This document shows, piece by piece, positions 46,796 to 58,603 of a stretch of DNA of 64,000 nt (positions within the stretch are counted from its first letter, which is position 1; every line of letters begins with the position of its first letter). Origin of the DNA: Thuidium tamariscinum (lineage: Eukaryota > Streptophyta > Bryopsida > Hypnales > Thuidiaceae); contig OX344752.2 in assembly GCA_947034885.2 (NCBI GenBank), positions 27,532,386 through 27,596,385 on the forward strand, given 5' to 3'. The position numbers were made by a program, and so were the translations under genes. The notes under the pieces were generated by a model. That model did no database searches and was not told the DNA's origin. It saw nothing but the letters and a program-made list of their open reading frames with translations.

Positions 46796-47197
46796 TCAAC
46801 CCCATTTTTGGACGAAGTTGTGGTTGCACCAGAAGCCTTCGTTCAAGGCTTGCCAGAAGCAAGGGTTCCCGCCATTGCAGTTGCACGGCGGTCGATTGTA
46901 GGAGTATCCCTTGAAGACTTCGATGGTGGTGGTGGGCTTTCCGGCCGACGTGAACGTGCACGTCGTGATGTCTCTCCCGAGGAACCCCGGGGTGAACGTC
47001 CAGGAGATGTGCGTGAACGGCGCCACCCGCTGCACGCCGAAGTCCTTGCCGCCGTTGTTGTGGCAGTGCACGTCCAGCATCTGGCCCACCGTGATGCTCT
47101 CGTTCTCGATGATCAAAGTCACCGCCGCCACCGTGCTCACGGTTGCAAGGATGGACACCAACATCAGGAGCCTCGTGACAACTCTCCTGGATCCCAT
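46796..47197 (-). CDS. S-protein homologue (plant self-incompatibility S1 family), secreted
   Basis: A single-exon 133-aa protein from ATG at 47197 to TGA at 46796-46798. Residues 1-25 form a signal peptide (basic MGSRRVVTRL, then a hydrophobic core). The mature part shows the S1-family layout: VTLIIEN, a conserved MLDVHC, FGVQRVAP, a HISWTFTPGF strand pair, TTCTF, EVF, and a C-terminal CNCNGGNPCFWQALNEGFWC block. Six cysteines lie at 45, 80, 105, 107, 113 and 124. The family comprises small secreted proteins; the poppy members act as stigma determinants in pollen rejection, and most others have no known role. A frameshifted relative is at 38406-38707. Self-incompatibility is not implied here; a secreted signalling or defence role is equally possible. 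Confidence 0.82.
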   Translation of the reverse strand: MGSRRVVTRLLMLVSILATVSTVAAVTLIIENESITVGQMLDVHCHNNGGKDFGVQRVAPFTHISWTFTPGFLGRDITTCTFTSAGKPTTTIEVFKGYSYNRPPCNCNGGNPCFWQALNEGFWCNHNFVQKWG

Positions 47198-49628
47198 GCT
47201 GGAATAGTATATATTGAAGCTGGATCAACACACCTGCAGGCACAAAACGGCAATTACGTTAAACTGAATTTATTGGCGATGTTCCACAAGCCAAAAATTG
47301 TCAAAGACATCTTCACAGAAGGAATAATTTGAGGCCACAAATTATATTAAGACTGGTATAGATGTGGGGTTCGGGCCCAAAGTAATATTGTAACGCCAAT
47401 TCAACGAAATTGGCGTTACAGTATGTTATCTGGTTTCAGTAACGTCAATTTTATTGTATCCAAGCATTCACACGGCGGCAGTCTCGACGTCTAAGTTACG
47501 TGTTTCAAACGTTTGACAGGAATTTCATTGGTGATTCAGACTCATTCCCAAATCTTAATTCAAGAACATCAATGAAGCACATTGCATGTAGTTGCCCAAA
47601 CATACACATAATTGGACAATAAAAAGTTAGTCCCGGTTGGAAGTACTCAAAACTACAGAGAAAACAACATGAAATTACAATTAAGTTAGAAGCAATTTAC
47701 AGTCGGACTCTTATTTCAATTGATTTGCAGGCAATGTAGACAAAGGATGTAGCGATATATGAACACGAGAAGAGAATTTATGCAACTGCTCTAAATTTAC
47801 GTCGGAATCTGAATTCGGTAGAGTCGAATTGAAGAAGATGAAGCAAGGGCACGAGTGAAGGATGACAGAGAGGGAATGATCGAGAGAGGCGAACTCAAAG
47901 AGCTTAGCAAAGAGTGCTAGCAGGAGTCGATCTGTGAGGGTGCTGCCATCTCCTTTTAAATCGCCCAAAGAAGGGTCTTCAGTCGAAGTCCCAAGGCTTC
48001 AGCGAAGTCACCTAGTGGCGAGACTTCAACTCGTCCAAGACTTCGATCATGCGTGAGACCTCATGCACAGTCGTGGGTTTCGGATCATTAGTTACTGTAA
48101 GCCGTCTGATATCAATTTCGTTAAAACTGGTGGAATTTCACATCGACAGTTTTCAGGGTATGCAGCCTGAAACGCAAATCTGTTCCAGTCTTAATTAATT
48201 ATTAGAATTTAAAAGTTTTGTGCAGGTGGTTATCAGATTTTTCAGCGCCAAGAATTGTCCGAATTTAACCCTTAAATGTCACGATTTGTGAAACTATACT
48301 GAAGAGTTAACCTTAGCGGATGTCTATTCCGATTAAGGGTTAACGAAAGTGGTGATGTCTTAAATCCTTGAAGATATGAAACAATATTTGATTGCCTACA
48401 ATTATTCGTGACACTGTCGATCATTGTTGCATCTTGACCATTCAAGTTTTTCCTTCACGGATTTCAATTCTACTCCGAGCAGTTGAATGATGCAAAATTT
48501 CAATTAGTAGATTGGCAAGTTTTCGATCAATGTCATTGAAAATCAACAAACCCGCATTGCCACCATTTGCATTGTGTGCCTGAAGCCCCATTTCCATCTT
48601 CATTTTCGCTCTCTAGATTTTCATCACCAAATATTTGGCCTCTTGAAGCACCAAACGGAGACCACACTTCCCAGAGATAACTTAGATAAATTGGTGATAA
48701 GCTTACCACAAATTCCTCCCCTCAGTTCTGCCAGATACCATGGAAGTCCCTGTTTGATTGATTAAAAACGCCCATGGTGCAAACTTTCTCCTCCACCCAC
48801 ATGGATCCTTTCACTACTGAACTCGGTTAGTGACAAAACGTACATAATCGGTTGACTAGCAAGTCAGCAACCCCAAGCACACCAGTCTAAATGAATAGGA
48901 CGTGCTTTAATTTTCTCCGCATCACTGTTGAGAAAGACACCTGCAGGCACGTTGGCTTCTCATCAGAATTAAGACAGGAATGTGTACAACGCGAACTTCA
49001 AATCAATTGCAGGCTGGTGTTGGCGTTTTCCAAAAGCAAGCAATTGATGCCTTGAAATTAGAGGCATCTCAATGTCACAACAGGTTAGCCTGTCATAACA
49101 GAATCAATGGCCTTTTCCAGATAAAATGGGAGGATATACTCTTGTAATCTGCACGTCTCTAGATGTCAATCCGCGCATGTCAAAGTCGTCCTTCACCCAC
49201 CAGGAGACCGAGAAATCAAACGAAGGGGAGATGGATCGATTCATCGCTCTGGAACTGATCTAGTCTGCGAATTTCATTCCAATCAATGGCGGAATTGCAT
49301 TACTTGGACACTTTTTACAGTTCAGACCCTGCTATCTGAAATCTAAATCAGTTACAGATTTTTGAAATCTTTATATAATGCAACATTTAACTACTTTTGG
49401 ACTATTGACCGAATTTTGGACAAAATGTTCAAATATCTCTAGATAATAACATTGGGAGATCTCCAGATGTTTGAATGGATCTTTAGATGTTATGTAGTGA
49501 TCTCCCAATGCTTTACATAGATATCCTAATGTTTTACAATATCTACTTATGACCATTTTTATTTTGAAACCCTTTGAAAGTCCTAAAGTAGTTAAATGTG
49601 GAATCATATTGTAGATGTTTGCAATTTA
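47198..49628. other. Intergenic DNA beside the S1-like gene
   Basis: It holds the S1-like gene's upstream region (a TATATACT sequence on the minus strand lies only ~10 bp from the ATG, too close to be assigned as TATA). It also holds a 12-bp-stem hairpin at 47391-47418 and a short inverted repeat near 48268-48346 (TTAACCCTTAAA / AAGGGTTAAC). An 85-codon minus frame at 47711-47968 begins at TTG and has no motif. No further gene is supported. 49280-49380 resembles part of the element at 54922-55204. Confidence 0.4.
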
Positions 49629-51142
49629 GGGTGATTGCAAGAAAGGGTTGTACTATTTGGCGTCACAATTGAAGTGACTTCATGCCATTGGTTATAACTT
49701 TGGGGACATTAAGCCAATTTACTTGAAATTTTTATTGAAGATGGCCAACTCGATAGTGGAGTGATTGCACGAAAGACCTGTACTATTTGTTGCATTTTGC
49801 CATAGTACTCCTGACTTTTTCTGGAGTACTATTTAATTAAGAAAATAATTTTAAATTTTTTTAAAAAATATGACTTATGTATACACCTTTAAGACAAAGG
49901 TACCTACAAAAGGAATTTTATAGGAAAATTTTCTAAGTAGGAGAATTGGAAAAGTGCCAAACCTCAAGAAAATACATACCTTCATGTTTTAATTAGGGAA
50001 AAATAGTAAAAATAAGTAAATACAAAAAATAAAAAGTAGCCAATTGCAAAAAATTTATGAAGATGTTCATTCACTAAAGAACCTACCAAAATAATATTTT
50101 ATATGTTTCAAAATACAAGCAGAATGAAGCTCTCTTTGTAGACCTCCACATGACATAAAATTAAATATTTCTGAAAATCCTTTTGTAGAAAGATAGAAGT
50201 CTATTAGAAGACCATTTCATCCAAATTTCATCTCAAAATCATTAAAAAAAAGGTATTCCATAGTACTAAAAACCTCCAAATCGTCATATGTGACATTCAA
50301 TCACTAGTACTATTTTTATATTAAATTATTTTTGAAAATTATCAAAAATTCATGTAAGCTGTATGATAGTTATGAGTACCTTCTCTAAAAATATTGAGTC
50401 ATTTGGAGCAAAAATGCAAAAGTTATGGTCAAAAAACAGATCAGTGTGAGACATGTGACAAAAATTAGTACAAGTCTTTCATGCAATTGCCCAGTAATAA
50501 GATTCCTTATTTTTCATAAATTTTCAAAAAACATTTTTTAATTAAATTTTAATTTAGATAATTTGTCATACTTTGTGATTTAGGGGTTTTTAGTACTGTA
50601 GAGTATCTAAAATTAGTGATGTAGGTTTGAAATTTATATGGTCTATTTCCACATTAAAAATTCATGTGTCCACCAAAAGAATTTAAAAAAACATTATTTT
50701 ATATCCTCTACATTCATGCAAATAGGGACCTCTTGTACATGCAATTCTGAACATTGAAAATGGTTTCAAAATAATTCTTTTGGTGAAATCTCATCACCAT
50801 CAATCCTTTTCAAATTTCCCATTTGCATGAATGTAAAGGATATAAAATATATTATTTTAAAAATAGTTTTTACTTTTTTTTAAATGTCTTTTTCTATTTT
50901 TTACAAATAATTACAAATTAAAATGTAAAAGTACTCATTTTCATGAGATTTTGCACTTGTCTAGTTCACCTACTTAGAGAATTTTCCTACACTTTTGCTT
51001 CATAGGGTACCTTCTTCTTCAAGAAATACACATTGAACATTTTTTTTTTTAAATTGTTTTTCTGTTTTTAAAGTACTCCTGAAAAAAATGAATATTGTGG
51101 CAAAACGAGACAAAAAACAAGAGGCCTTCCTTGCAATCACCC
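49629..51142. mobile_element. 4-bp-TSD DNA element with long inverted arms
   Basis: The left end GGGTGATTGCAAGAAAGG and right end CCTTCCTTGCAATCACCC are inverted repeats. TTTA is duplicated at 49625-49628 and 51143-51146. The 1.5-kb interior is largely a foldback: 49890-50280 reappears inverted at about 50580-51030 (GTACTAAAAACC, AAGTAGG, AAGGTACC landmarks). It shares interior sequence with the elements at 25119-28532 and 55585-56314. No transposase ORF. Confidence 0.75.
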
Positions 51143-51192
51143 TTTATACATTTCCTAGATGTCAATTTTTTGAACATGTAGCCTGAAACATA

Positions 51193-51491
51193 CATTAAAG
51201 GGGATTCGAGGCCTCCAAAGGGCCGTTTTGGGGTTGTTCCCTTAAATTGTTCCTGTAACTATTGGCCGCTCTCAGGCCAACATATATCCAAAAAAATAAA
51301 AAAATAAAAAAATAAATTTGGGTCTTAAAATATGAAAAAAAGCCCCCCCAAAAATTTATTTTTCAAAAAAAATAAAATTTAATGACATGGCACTCTCTCG
51401 ACCATGTAGGATTCCTGTTCACACAACAAAAACTGCGTTCCCACAGTCCAAGAACCCGCAATCTTCCAATGGCTTCAAAAATTCCCTAATG
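51193..51491. mobile_element. GC-core MITE, copy 2
   Basis: It shares the GGGCCGTTTTGGG, GGCCGCTCTCAGGCC and ACTGCGTTC...CACAGTC motifs with 8412-8661. The ends are CATTA/TAATG-type inverted repeats, more diverged. It lies only 50 bp from the end of the preceding element. Confidence 0.6.
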
Positions 51492-52990
51492 ACATATGGA
51501 ATACTGCCATTTTAACAAAATTCACCATTATGCATGTTGTTGGGTTGCAGATGCTGAAGAAATTTTGATGAAATTGAATCTATTTCAAGTTCTCAATCAT
51601 TGACAAAGGCTCTCAATACTTAATCTGGAAATACAAAACGAAGGGCTCCACAACAAATTGTTCTAAAGCCATGGATACCCCCAAAACACCACTTTTTGTT
51701 GTTGTGTATAGTTACTATTTATATATTGGGAAAGTGTATGGAAAAGTTATGAAGGATCAAAGTTTTTCTAGTAAAGATTGTGAAATTGTTTCTTCCACAT
51801 AAGTACATATTGTTTTGGAGATGTATATAAGATAGGAGGTTCATAAAGCAACCATCATAAAGAACTAAAATCTAAATTTGGAGAGGTGGAACTTCTTAAA
51901 ATACTTTCAAATAAATATTTGTTGAAAGAGAAATGGAATTGGCATCTAACCCAAGTCCTTTCATATATTTTGGAGCTTCGTGGATTCAATTATAAATTTT
52001 TGAAGTTGAAAAAGCATAAGGCTCTAAAATTTGTACATTTCTTTAAATGTACACTTTTTGTACATTGTCAATACAAGAAAAAAATTAACATATACAAATA
52101 GTGTACATTTAAAGAAATGGGCAATTTTAAAGTTGTAGTGCTTTTAGAACCTCTTATGTATACTTGAGAGTGATGATGGTGGTTTTGGATCAATGGCACA
52201 TTTGGACGGTCCACCTTAATAATTATGTAAGCTAGTAGAAGCTTATGTTTGGATCTCTTTATGCAAATTAACCACTATAAGAAAACCATATTTTGGACAT
52301 GTTGTCAAAAAACATGCAATGTTTTTTGAGACATCACATGTTTTGCGAAAAACATCTACAAAAGTGAAATTTTTTTGCGATGTTCCAAAAAACATGTGCG
52401 GCTGAATTGGAAAACAAGTAGATGTCACAATAAACAATCATGTTTCTAGTGATGTTTGAAAAAACAAGTTCATGTTTTTTTGTGACATCCAAAAAAGCAT
52501 AGATTGCCAGTCAGCAAAGAGTTCATTCTAATTTTTTTTAAATTAATAAAAAAATTTATGGTCTATAGTAAAAAATTGACCATAAGTGAAACATTTAGAG
52601 AAAGGGCAGCCACGTGACATGTTTTGAAGAAAAAAAAGGGAATGGATAGATGATTTGAATGTATAATATAGATGAAAAAAATGGTCTTTATACTAGTCCA
52701 AAGGTAGGAAGAGAGACAATCCATATGGGATATACAAGAACAACATTGAGATGTCTAAGAAAACATCTCTATGTTTGAAGTGACGTCATCATGTCTGAAA
52801 TGATATGATATGTCTCAAATGATGTCAACATGTTCAATTGTCAAGTTTCCATTTTCCCAAATCCCATATCTTTTGTCTCACCTAGGGCTGAGAAAGGATA
52901 TAAATATACTCTTTTCCTCCTTCATTTTCATTAACTTTAAATGAATTAATTTTTTCATTTTTCCATCAAAAATTCTAAAGAAGGTAAATG
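51492..52990. other. Intergenic DNA with a possible CACTA-type relic
   Basis: No gene. 52273-52451 begins CACTATAAGAAAACC and ends TTTCTAGTG, with reiterated ACATGTTTT motifs. This suggests a degenerate CACTA-type MITE, but no target duplication was found. 51500-51530 carries a fragment of the ACTGCCATTTTAACAAAATT terminus also seen at 55204. Confidence 0.35.
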
Positions 52991-53015
52991 GTAAGTTTTA
53001 AAATTTTTATTTTAT

Positions 53016-53129
<114 letters not shown>

Positions 53130-53229
53130 AAAATTTTAATTTTTTTTAAATTTAATATTTTTTTTTACTTGACCTTGTAGATACAATATGTACTAACTGA
53201 TGTTTAATTTGATGTTTAATAAATGAGTC

Positions 53230-53863
53230 AAAAGTTATGAGGAATTTTAGTTTGTGGTAGTTTGTGAGTAGTTATAGAATCTCTATTCTACAAAAAGTTT
53301 GAAACTCTTTATTTGATTCAATTTTTAATATTTTTGAAAAAAAAACTAAAACATTGGGGGAAGATTGCTTATTACAATATTGTAACCATTGGGATTGGCA
53401 TTTTTCATTTTTATAAATAACTTGTTCACAATTTAGTATTTTCAAGCATTTTCTACTTTTTTTTACTTACTATTTTTTTTCTATATGTTGAACAATTCCA
53501 AACGATTTGAAATTTTTTGAGCATATACTCATCTAGCCAACTTGCAATGTCAAATGAATTCACAAAGTAACCATCATTTTGAGTATTTTTTTTATACAAA
53601 TGTGACCTTATGAAGTACAACTGTCCGAGTTTTTGCAAGGATAAAAAATGGATTTTTGTTAGTTCAAATGTTTGTATCTTGCAATCTACATGGTGGAAAT
53701 TTCTGAAATTTTTTCTACATCTTTTCAAACTATCCAACTCGAAGATCCTATAGTTAGATATGTCACAAAATGTTTTTTTTCAAAAAAGTTGCACTTTTGT
53801 TTAAAATCACAATTTTGGAGTGATTTTGATGGAAACATAGTCAAAAACCTTTAGGGGTTAACT
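53230..53863 (-). mobile_element. Truncated TTAA-family element (inverted)
   Basis: Reverse complement of roughly the first 600 bp of the element at 3728-4681. It ends CCTTTAGGGGTTAA at 53863, with GATCCTATAGTTAG and CTACATGGTGGAAATTTC as internal landmarks. The other end is lost near the (TA)n/poly-T tract. An ORF of 94 codons inside is not conserved in the other copies. Confidence 0.65.
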
Positions 53864-54921
53864 TGCAAGTTTGAAAAACATGGTGATGAACTGATGAAGG
53901 AAATCTATAGCCAAAGGACAAAGATTTTGGGTAGAATTCACATTGAAAATTCAATGACAAAGTCGTTTTGTCAAGATTCCTCTCCGTATAAAAGATTCTC
54001 CTGACCCCAATAATTCAAGGATAGCACAAGATTTTTCTTTCTTTCAACAATCATATAGAGCCTAGATTTAGGCTTGCACATTCTTGCGGGGTTCTATAGG
54101 AGGTCCCTCAAAAAGTTTTAAAATTTTTTGATATCAAAAAGATGCCTCTTTGAATAATCAACCGCTCTAACTTCTAATGAAAAGTTTTCATAAATTACCT
54201 AAGTTGCAGTAAAATCTCACTAAAAATTAGGATGACTTATTTTATATTAATAAAAAGATTCAACAAATTTCAAAACATTTCGATAGCCAAAAGTGTCCAA
54301 ATTGAAGGGATCCTCACCAAATTGGCAAAATTAAAGATTATAGTGAGGGTTAACCGACGTTTTCGGATGCTATCGGACTTGAAATGGGGCCCAAGTTAGG
54401 TCTTTTTTACTCCTTTATACTTACTAAAGATCCTAAACTAGTTACTTTTTACTAAAAAGTCAAATTTCAAAAGTTAAATTTTTATCCTTTTTGGTTGTTA
54501 AGTTGGCATTACGATTCATTGAGTTTTGGGCTTACAAAAAAGGAGGGATTTAGGAGTCCCTTTTGAAGCCAATGGCACAGTCCATTTTTGATTTGGAGTT
54601 AATCTCCCAAAGTTGCAAAATGATTCAGTGTAAAATGTTAAAATTTATTAGATTAAAATGAAAATCTTAAGTGATAAGATTACCACACAAAAATGAGAGG
54701 CGGTAGGTGTTTATGAAAGAATATACATGGGCACTTGTTTCTCTTTCAAATCACTGCTTGTAGTCATTTTTGGCATATCAACACATTAGTTCATTTAATT
54801 AGATTTTTGGCCAAGTTGGAGCCAAGTTGCTTACAACGTGTGTTTTTGGAGCATTTTAACCCCAAAGTGACATTCAATTTATGGGGTTCAAAAACATCAT
54901 TGCTTTTGAAGCTTTTGTATA
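53864..54921. other. Intergenic DNA, nothing recognised
   Basis: AT-rich; short ORFs only. Confidence 0.5.
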
Positions 54922-55204
54922 TGGCGAATTTCGTTAAAACGGCGGTATTCCATTAGTTTGACACTTTTGACAGTTCAGACCGTGCAGTCTAAAAATGTAA
55001 AACTGTCATAGATTTTTGAAATCTATATGTGTTGTAGATGTGTAAAATCTATACCTTTTCGAGATATTTCAGACTGCATAGTCTAAAATCTAAATCTCTC
55101 ATAGTTTTTGAAAATCTATACCCGTCCTAGATGTTAGTTTCAGTTCAGACTGCACGGTCTTAAAAATGGCATTTGAAATACTGCCATTTTAACAAAATTT
55201 GCCA
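54922..55204. mobile_element. MITE-like element with ~28-bp terminal inverted repeats
   Basis: The left end TGGCGAATTTCGTTAAAACG and the reverse complement of the right end (TGGCAAATTTTGTTAAAATG) match, and both continue into a GGCRGTATT block. The interior repeats a CAGTTCAGACTGCACGGTCT-like motif and its AGACTGCATAGTCT variant. Related fragments lie at 49280-49380 and 51500-51530. The target duplication is unclear. Confidence 0.6.
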
Positions 55205-55580
55205 AGTATCTAAATCGGTCTTTAAGTTATACAAATCTCAACTGTACAATCTTGTTGTCTATATGTTGTAGATGACATGTACAAAACTTGAAGTCATTTG
55301 GTCACAAAGATTCTAAGATCATAATATTTTAGGGTTGAAAATGGATGCAAAATTTTTCTCAAAAACACATTTGGAGGTGAAATTTGATTCTAAACCTACT
55401 CAAGTGAAAAAAAATTTACACTATGAAATGATTCAAAACTAGTATACAAACACATTGGTGAAAATAAATTTCATTCAATTGACTTATTGAGTATACAAAA
55501 TGGCTTTGAAATGTCCAAAATCAACAAGAAAAATTGCAAAAAACACATCTAAAGTTGAACCTCCTTCTACTAGAATGCTT
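55205..55580. other. Intergenic DNA, nothing recognised
   Basis: No gene or repeat boundary recognised. Confidence 0.5.
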
Positions 55581-55584
55581 TTCA

Positions 55585-56314
55585 GGGTCATTGCAAGAAA
55601 CACCACCCAAAAAGCGTAGCGTTTTCACAGTATTCTTTTTTGCCTTTGGGAGGGCTTTAAAATCAGAAAAATAAATTTTTTAAATAGTATAAAATATGTT
55701 TCATGTATATATCTTTAAGAAGAAGGTACCCTAGAAAGGAAAATCATAGGAAAAATCTCTAAGTAGGAGAACTAGAAAAGTACAAAATCTCATGAAAATT
55801 GGTACTTTTACATTTTAATTTGTAAAAAATAGGAAAATAATTTTTTTTTAAATTAAAAATTGAAAATTTTTAAAGAGTTGATTTTGATGAGATTTCACCA
55901 AAAGAACAATCTTAGAACCACCTTCAATGTTCAAAAATTGTGCGCAATGGAAAAAATTTTGCACTCATATGGAGGACATGAAATAATATATTTTTAGATT
56001 TCATTCAAAATTTATAATTCTTACACCTATATGTATAGACCATGAAAGTTTTGTTTATAAATCATTAAATTTGGGCACTCATAACGTAGTGATTTTTGTA
56101 AACTACAAACTGTGATGCTCAACAAAAATGATTTTTAAATATAAATTGTTTTTTCTTAATTTTTGAATAATAAGGGATATCATAACCTTCAAGTTAGGTA
56201 TGTTCAATAAAAATTTCATGTTCATTGGACTTAATCTCCAAAAGTTATAGTAGACAACAAAAAAGTGGTTCTCATTGTGACATGAAATAGGACTAGTGTT
56301 TCTTGCAATGACCC
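55585..56314 (+). mobile_element. 4-bp-TSD DNA element, intact 730-bp copy
   Basis: Left terminus GGGTCATTGCAAGAAACAC; the right terminus is its exact reverse complement. TTCA is duplicated at 55581-55584 and 56315-56318. It is full-length and collinear with the interrupted copy at 25119-28532 (733 bp without its insertion). No ORF suggests a transposase, so it must be mobilised in trans. This is the reference copy of the family in this window. Confidence 0.8.
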
Positions 56315-56318
56315 TTCA

Positions 56319-57184
56319 ATCACCCATTAATTCTTGAATTAACATGAAATTTTAGCCACACAAACTAAAATAGTATGCACAACTTTTCCAAAAATAATTA
56401 TTGAAAATAGACTTTGTATGAAGAAGAAACAAGCCGCCAAAGTTCACTATACTCCAATAATAGCAGGATTTTGAACTTTGAATTGCTGCCAAACATTCAA
56501 AACAACTTGGATTGATATGAAAGCTTTACCACAATAACCATACTTCAAGGGGGAGAAATCCAACAAATTTTACAAAAAATGAGTAATGGATGAAGGAGAT
56601 ACAAGGCCCCAAAGTTGCAGCCCTAAAATGCAGTTTGGTGAACTCAAATTGAAGTTGTGAACTTTGATTGGCTTCCAAAAAATCAATTCATTTAAGATTG
56701 ATCTAAAAATTTTACCACACAAACCAGAAGAGATAATGCAACTTTTCTAGTAAGTTTTATTGAATTTGGACCTTAGATGCAAAAATTACAACACTTTGAA
56801 TTGGACTTAAAATTGTATGGAGACACTTTCTATCCTCTTTGTCACTTTGGGGTTAAGCTCCCATCTTTGTATTTTGTTAAACTTTGAAAAATATTGGAGG
56901 CCCTTCAAAGGTTTTGTAACATTTTATTGAGTTTTGAAGAAGTTGTGGTTCATTTTGTACAAGTTTTGAGTGTTTTTGTGGATTTGTACTAACTTGTATA
57001 CTTATCCTAAAGGCCCCTCTCCTTACAATTGGCAATGTCACTTAGAAGAGATCTTTAGTGCTTATTTGTCAAGTATTTTTGTGTATTAATGTGTTACAAA
57101 ATGTTTTAAACATTTGTACTAACTTGTTGTAGTTTGGTTGTACTAATTGTGTTGTGTTTACAATTTTTCTTGTCCCATTTGGGA
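56319..57184. other. Intergenic DNA, nothing recognised
   Basis: AT-rich, with no supported gene. Confidence 0.5.
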
Positions 57185-57480
57185 CAACAAAGCTTTAACT
57201 TCGTGGAATTGTGTTTTGTTAAGTATTTGGTTCATTTTCAAAACTATGACGAAGCTTGACTTCGTGGGGTTTGTTTTTGTTAATATTTTTTGTTCATTTT
57301 TAAAACCATGGCAAAGCTTTGACTTCGTAGGGGATTTTTTGTAGTAGTATTTTGTTTATTTTCCAATCTACTGCAAAACTTTGACTTTGTGGATTTTAAT
57401 TGTTGGGCGGGTTTTTTTCATACTCAAAATCACGATGGAGCTTTGATTTTATAGACTGTGGGATTTATTGTAGAAGTTTT
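57185..57480. repeat. ~62-bp tandem repeat, about five units
   Basis: The core AAAGCTTTGACTTCGTGGG recurs with variants near 57188, 57250, 57312, 57372 and 57434, separated by T-rich spacers containing TTTGTTCATTTT. The short ORF across it (57147-57344) reflects the repeat and is not supported as a gene. Confidence 0.75.
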
Positions 57481-58582
57481 CAAAAGTATTTGAGGGAAGA
57501 GTGTTTTTTGTTTTATTTCGTTTTCTAGGGGAAAGGATAATTAATTGAGTTAACTAATTACTAGCAAGAAAAAGAAAAAAAAACAATTAAGATTTATCAC
57601 TTGAAGAAAGAAATGTTGTTGTTTTTTTAGAGAGAAAGGAACAAGAAATTAGTTAGTTTGTCAATTAAAACAAAAATTAAAACATAACAAAAACACAAAA
57701 AAAAATAATAGTTAAAATTTTAAATATAAATAAATAAAATAAACTCCCCATTAAACTCCTCTTGTCTGCCTATTAAGCTAATCCATAATAAAAATCCCAC
57801 TTTATTGGTAAATGGTAAAAGCTTCTAATTCCACATGCACTAATGGTTATGGGATTTTAACTATTTTTTGTATTTTTGATTAATTCCTAATCCTTGGTAA
57901 TTATTAAATATCATAAATTAATTAAATCTTCTAAAATCAAAACAAAACAATAAAATTCTAAGCCAAATAAATTTAATTGAAACGGAAATAATATTAGGAA
58001 ATTTTTAATTTCTTACTTTGAAATAATTAGTTGTCTTTTGTTTTTTCCTTTTGGCTTATTGAGCCAAAATACAAATGTCAATTAATTGTTTTAGAATTTT
58101 AAAATCTAATCAAATCTATTCAAATCTAATTAATTTTAATTTTCTCTTAATCCTTAAAGAAATTAGTCGTCGATTTTTTTTTTCCTTTTAGCTTATTAGG
58201 CCTAATAAAACAAAACCAACAAAATCCAAACCTTTTAAGAATCTAATTAATAACTAACTACCAAAGAATAAAGAACAAATTCAAGGAATGAGAACAAATT
58301 TCAATAGTAAGATTCTATAGAAATTAATTTTAAATTGTTAAGGGACTCATCAAAGAATAAAGAACCAATTTCAATAGTAATATTCTATAGAAATTAGTTT
58401 TTTAATGTTAATTCCTTCACATGGTTTTCTTCTCCCCGCTATTATTCCTTCATTCTTCCTTCTCCCTCGCTAATCAAAATTTGAAATCCTTATTCACCAC
58501 TAATATCTTCATTAAATTCCTCTATACTTAATTTCAGAAAGAAAAATTCTACCTACATCTTAGCTACCACTTAGCCGAGCTT
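57481..58582. other. Probable leader of an LTR element, no ORF
   Basis: AT-rich sequence on the internal side of the tRNA-Asp primer site. No gag or pol motif remains, so if it is the element's leader, the coding part is missing. Confidence 0.35.
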
Positions 58583-58600
58583 TCCCCGGCAGCGGCGCCA
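58583..58600 (-). promoter_or_regulatory. tRNA-Asp-type retrotransposon primer-binding site
   Basis: The plus strand reads TCCCCGGCAGCGGCGCCA, essentially the 3' end of plant tRNA-Asp including CCA. The minus strand therefore carries TGGCGCCGCTGCCGGGGA, the primer-binding site typical of several plant Ty3/gypsy lineages. It sits 2-3 bases from a TG...-type LTR boundary (TGTAATACAAC near 58604). Confidence 0.75.
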
Positions 58601-58603
58601 CAA

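Noticed and set aside
46778-47332. 184-codon plus ORF and 155-codon minus ORF
   Set aside because: Overlap the S1-like gene in other frames; the S1 frame has a signal peptide and family motifs, these do not.
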